In this document: piece by piece, positions 60,996 through 64,000 of the stretch | Layout: each line of letters opens with the position of its first letter | How positions within the stretch are numbered: the first letter of the stretch is position 1 | NCBI RefSeq assembly: GCF_035510375.1 | Contig: NZ_DATKHG010000013.1 | Reading direction: 5' to 3' (one strand) | DNA length: 64,000 nucleotides | From: Paenibacillus_I sp035510375 | GTDB taxonomy: Bacteria > Bacillota > Bacilli > Paenibacillales > Paenibacillaceae | Notes under the pieces: model-generated | What the model saw: only the letters and a program-made list of their open reading frames with translations | What the model was told of the DNA's origin: nothing | Database searches by the model: none | Program-made: the position numbers and the translations under genes

Positions 60996-61023
60996 CAATT
61001 CATCATAAGCGAGGGATCCACGG

Positions 61024-62181
61024 ATGCACCAATTGTACTTGCGCAAAGAAGGCACATCTCGGCGTTTATCGAGCTGGGACTCAACGGGGAGAAACGCGGA
61101 TAACGTGAAAATTCCGGCGGGAAATACGCACGTCCTGGCGGACGTGAAAGGGTCGGGCGTGATCCAGCATATCTGGATGACCATCGCCTCGGGTGACCGG
61201 TATTCGTTCCGCAAAGTATTGATCAGGATGTACTGGGACAACGAGAGCGACCCGAGCGTCGAATCGCCGGTCGGCGATTTCTTCGGCGTCGGGCACGGCG
61301 TGGCGTGCCACTTCGTGTCGGCGCCGCTCAATATGATCACGACACAAGGCGTGGTTGAGAATAAAGCCGCGATGAACAGTTTTTTTGAAATGCCGTTCCG
61401 CCAAGCCGCGCGCATCGAAATTGTGAACGAATGCGAGAATGAAGTTACGCTCTATTTCTATGTGGATTACGTGGAGCGCCCGGTATCCGATGACAGCTTC
61501 TACTTTCATGCTTCCTGGCGCAGGGAAATGCCAACCAAAGGTTTGGTGGATCTGGAGGCGTATAAGGCCGATCACGATCAGCAGGACAGCCCGAACTTCA
61601 CGGATCGAAGGGTCTATGAGCTCGCGAATTTGACCGGCGATGACAATTACGTCATTCTCGATGCGGAAGGCGAAGGGCATTACGTCGGCTGCAATTTGAG
61701 CATAGACCACTTGAATCCGATGCCTGGCTTCAGCTGGCCGGGCGAAGGCGACGACATGTTTTTCATCGATGGAGAGCCGTGGCCGCCCCGTCTGCACGGA
61801 ACGGGAACCGAGGACTATTTTTGCGCCGCTTGGGGCTATCCCTCGGGCAAATACGATGCGCCTTACCACGGCTTGTCGCTGTACGCGCCGCTCAGAGGAC
61901 ACGGAGACGCCTGGAAGGACAGCGGCACGATCTCGTTCAACGACTATTCGGGCAAAATGACGCAATACCGTTTCCACATTGCCGATCCGATCATTTTCCG
62001 CAAATCGCTGCTGTTCAGCATCGAGCACGGCCACGGAAATTCGCAATCCAACGACTACTCCTCCGTCGCTTACTGGTACCAGAGAGAGCCGCATAAAAAG
62101 TATCCGGACATGCTGCCTGTGGCGAAGCGGCTGCCGGTGTCGGAAAAAGACAGCGCGAGAATGTTTTACAGGACGCTGTAG
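61024..62181 (+). CDS. GH172 (DUF2961) family glycoside hydrolase
   Basis: 385-residue cytoplasmic protein matching DUF2961 over its length: LSSWDSTGRNADNVKIPAG, HIWMTIASG, ESPVGDFFGVGHG and the hallmark HGTGTEDYF with a glutamate in the likely active site. Characterised GH172 enzymes act on difructose dianhydride or alpha-D-arabinofuranosides. There is no signal peptide, so it acts on imported sugars. It is the last gene of the operon, and an IS element begins 8 bp after its stop codon without disrupting it. Confidence 0.88.
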   Translation: MHQLYLRKEGTSRRLSSWDSTGRNADNVKIPAGNTHVLADVKGSGVIQHIWMTIASGDRYSFRKVLIRMYWDNESDPSVESPVGDFFGVGHGVACHFVSAPLNMITTQGVVENKAAMNSFFEMPFRQAARIEIVNECENEVTLYFYVDYVERPVSDDSFYFHASWRREMPTKGLVDLEAYKADHDQQDSPNFTDRRVYELANLTGDDNYVILDAEGEGHYVGCNLSIDHLNPMPGFSWPGEGDDMFFIDGEPWPPRLHGTGTEDYFCAAWGYPSGKYDAPYHGLSLYAPLRGHGDAWKDSGTISFNDYSGKMTQYRFHIADPIIFRKSLLFSIEHGHGNSQSNDYSSVAYWYQREPHKKYPDMLPVAKRLPVSEKDSARMFYRTL

Positions 62182-62189
62182 GTATCGTT

Positions 62190-62219
62190 CCTAAATTCCC
62201 GACCAAATTATACCTACAC
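62190..62219 (+). repeat. Left terminal inverted repeat of the IS
   Basis: The 30-base end begins CCTAAATTCCCG and closes with AAATTATACCTACAC. It matches the complement of the right end with a short mismatched, one-base-gapped centre. Confidence 0.88.
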
Positions 62220-63806
62220 GGGCTCGTTGACGGTAAAAGCTTTATAGATCGCTTTTTGCTCCTTGGTTAACGGGAACAAGATACGTTGGCCGTTGATGTA
62301 TTGCACCCGAAGTTTGGATAAGATGAGCAACAGCTTTTTCATGGTCATATTCCTGTACAAATCCTTGTCCAGCATCACTTTGTGCAGATGGGACATGAGG
62401 ATGAGTGCGATAAAACCGATGAACACCTTGTTTTGCATACTGTCATCGCGATGTACGCGGAGGCGTCCCAGATCCAGATGGGCTTTCAGTCGGAAGAATC
62501 CCTTCTCCACCACATCTTTCTGGCGATAAATGGCGAGAGCTTCCTTCGCATCGGAAACGTCATTGCTAAGCACGACCAGCCACCCTGCGGTTTCCAGTTC
62601 CTTGGCCACAACCTCTTCGCGGATGTTCACCGTATAACCCGAAGGAGTCTTATCGGATTTACGGATAATCAGATACTTCTTGGATGATTCGTCCTGCAAG
62701 GCCACTTTCGGATCGGCTTCCGCCCGCTCTTTCAGAACGGTGACGTGGGCGTAGAGTTCTTCCCGAAGCTTCAACGCTTTCATAGCGTGGTAGTAAACGT
62801 GGGTATGCAGGCGATGCTTCTCGTTCCAGGCCCGCTCTTTGGTAATGGCGCGAAGCGAGTCTTCCCCGATGACAAGCGTATGCTGCAAGCGATCAATATC
62901 CTTCCGCTCACTGGCGACCATCTTCTTCGCAAACTGGGCGGTGAACGGAATGGCGATGACGAATCGAATGGGATTGGCACGATTCAGCATCGCATTGACA
63001 TTTCGCGTGCTGAAAAACCCTTTGTCCATTACAGCTAACGTCGGCTTGCCGCCAGAGATCGCGTCCATTTTGGACAAGGTCGTTTCCAAGGTACTCACGT
63101 CTTTCAGACTGCCGCTGTAGAGTACTTGATAAATGGGTAGCCGCGAGGTTTCTCCCATGAGCATACAGATGTTGACTTGTGGAAGTTGTTCCTTGTCCCG
63201 ATTATATCCCCACTCTACATCTTGGATGAGCTCCGAGTACGATGAGGTAGACGTGATATCAAGCGCCAGGTATTCCTGTTCGCAGCGCAGTTGGCACCAG
63301 GCTTGGTAAAACGCTTCCCGTTGATCGGCAGTTACGGTTTGGAGCAGGTCACTGATTCGTTGGGAAGACAGGGAACCGACGTCTGGACACGAGGTTTTGC
63401 TTAGCCACTCTTCACAGTAAAGGAATGGATCGCCGGACGAAACAAGATAACAGGCCAGCGTGAAAATCTCTTGGTGGACTTTCGGTAGCGCGCTTTGCAG
63501 AGCGTTCAGAAGTCCAATTTGCTGGGCGATGCTTTGCAGCAGGTACTGGGCTCCAAATTCCAAAACCGAAGACCGCCGGATATCGTCGGGGGTAAAGGTT
63601 TGGGTAGACGCAGCCACCTCTACGAAAGCCCCGGATGAAGCGAGACGAGCCAGGTAACCGGGTTTGTAAACAGGTTGTCCGGTTGAAGGGTCGATCTTGC
63701 CGATCGGCACTCGTTTGTTGCGCGGCTTGCCTTCGGCATTGCGATAGGAAACCGACTCGTAGAGATAGATTTTATCGCCGACTTTTTGGCGGATGATGGA
63801 GCTCAT
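62214..63806 (-). CDS. IS1634 family transposase (DDE)
   Basis: 530-residue DDE transposase of the IS4-like superfamily. Probable catalytic positions lie in YLALDITSTSSYS, LAVMDKGFFSTRN and the conserved KDVVEKGFFRLKAHL (glutamate motif). The C-terminus has FIGFIALILMSHLHK. ATG 63806 follows AAAAGGGG; an open frame to 63887 runs through the regulatory palindrome and is unlikely to be translated. The gene appears intact, and its stop lies inside the left inverted repeat. Confidence 0.92.
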   Translation of the reverse strand: MSSIIRQKVGDKIYLYESVSYRNAEGKPRNKRVPIGKIDPSTGQPVYKPGYLARLASSGAFVEVAASTQTFTPDDIRRSSVLEFGAQYLLQSIAQQIGLLNALQSALPKVHQEIFTLACYLVSSGDPFLYCEEWLSKTSCPDVGSLSSQRISDLLQTVTADQREAFYQAWCQLRCEQEYLALDITSTSSYSELIQDVEWGYNRDKEQLPQVNICMLMGETSRLPIYQVLYSGSLKDVSTLETTLSKMDAISGGKPTLAVMDKGFFSTRNVNAMLNRANPIRFVIAIPFTAQFAKKMVASERKDIDRLQHTLVIGEDSLRAITKERAWNEKHRLHTHVYYHAMKALKLREELYAHVTVLKERAEADPKVALQDESSKKYLIIRKSDKTPSGYTVNIREEVVAKELETAGWLVVLSNDVSDAKEALAIYRQKDVVEKGFFRLKAHLDLGRLRVHRDDSMQNKVFIGFIALILMSHLHKVMLDKDLYRNMTMKKLLLILSKLRVQYINGQRILFPLTKEQKAIYKAFTVNEPV

Positions 63807-63814
63807 AGTGAAAA

Positions 63815-63866
63815 CCCCTTTTATGTAGGTATAATTTATTGTACCTACATAAAAGGGGGACATCAA
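63815..63866 (-). promoter_or_regulatory. Transposase promoter and 17-bp-arm palindrome enclosing the ribosome binding site
   Basis: On the minus strand TTGATG (63866-63861) and TACAAT (63843-63838), 17 bp apart, form a promoter. The perfect inverted repeat has arms CCCCTTTTATGTAGGTA at 63815-63831 and its complement at 63842-63858. The transcription start falls near 63831, so the native transcript carries only one arm, while read-through transcripts would fold and hide the AAAAGGGG ribosome binding site. Confidence 0.8.
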
Positions 63867-63969
63867 GGAAAATCGGTCTGAACCCATCCTTACGCTAGCA
63901 AATAGGTCATAAACACGCCGGAATACATGGAATATTTATCTATAATTACATATTGTGGATGTATTCGTT

Positions 63970-64000
63970 GTGTAGGTATAATTTTCAGCGGGAATTTAGG
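63970..64000 (-). repeat. Right terminal inverted repeat of the IS
   Basis: The last 31 bases, read on the minus strand, begin CCTAAATTCCCGC and end AAATTATACCTACAC. The GTAGGTATAAT portion is also found in the internal palindrome at 63825-63835. Confidence 0.86.

Larger units (their letters stand above)
62190..64000 (-). mobile_element. IS1634-type insertion sequence, apparently complete
   Basis: The element is bounded by inverted repeats at 62190-62219 and 63970-64000 and contains a single transposase gene on the minus strand. The span is 1811 bp, in the range of the family. The outer bases of both ends read CCTAAATTCCC. The right end coincides with the window edge, so the target duplication cannot be checked. 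It lies directly after the GH172 gene stop codon. Confidence 0.88.

Overview
The window looks like a chromosomal segment of a moderately GC-rich, spore-forming Bacillota of the Paenibacillus/Cohnella type. The evidence is strong purine-rich Shine-Dalgarno sites, an alaS T-box leader, an uninterrupted sigK with its pro-sequence, B. subtilis-like order in the alaS-ireB-ruvX-DUF1292-mltG-trhP block, and an abundance of sugar ABC importers controlled by YesM/YesN-type two-component pairs. No rRNA, tRNA, CRISPR array, prophage or replication origin was seen.

Layout. (1) 1-13700 is mostly housekeeping: the end of an AI-2E family permease, T-box/alaS, ireB, ruvX, two DUF1292 proteins, mltG, two U32 tRNA-hydroxylation proteins, a chemoreceptor, a class B penicillin-binding protein and a second AI-2E family permease. 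(2) 13800-24400 holds a membrane-anchored polysaccharide deacetylase, ilvD, a urease operon (ureABCFGD, no ureE) behind a consensus GlnR/TnrA box, and a marR/MFS drug-efflux pair. (3) 24400-28200 is a patchy accessory zone with a decayed radical-SAM gene, two very small ORFs, an orphan gene, a GAF-GGDEF gene under a c-di-GMP-I riboswitch, and sigK. (4) 28300-40450 is a carbohydrate locus: ABC importer, a GHL6-like glycosidase, histidine kinase, response regulator and sugar epimerase, followed by a convergent epimerase/oxidoreductase pair and an AraC remnant. (5) 40500-46600 holds an SDR, a VOC protein, and an RND exporter with its TetR regulator. (6) 46670-52870 is a LacI-controlled alpha-glucoside operon with a four-copy operator array. 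(7) 53000-62180 holds a small membrane protein, a secreted SGNH hydrolase, a divergent kinase/regulator pair and an ABC importer with a GH172-like enzyme. (8) 62190-64000 is an apparently complete IS1634-type element starting 8 bp after the GH172 stop codon and ending at the window edge.

How the parts work together. Three sugar ABC operons each encode a lipoprotein receptor and two permeases but no ATPase, so they probably share an MsmX-type ATPase encoded elsewhere. Each has an RNA hairpin between receptor and permease genes. Their control differs (two kinase/regulator pairs, one LacI). The least characterised units are the GHL6 locus (28334-37925) and the GH172 locus (54181-62181). The most informative regulatory features are the riboswitch before the cyclase gene, the four-operator leader, the GlnR box before urease, and the read-through-blocking palindrome inside the insertion sequence.
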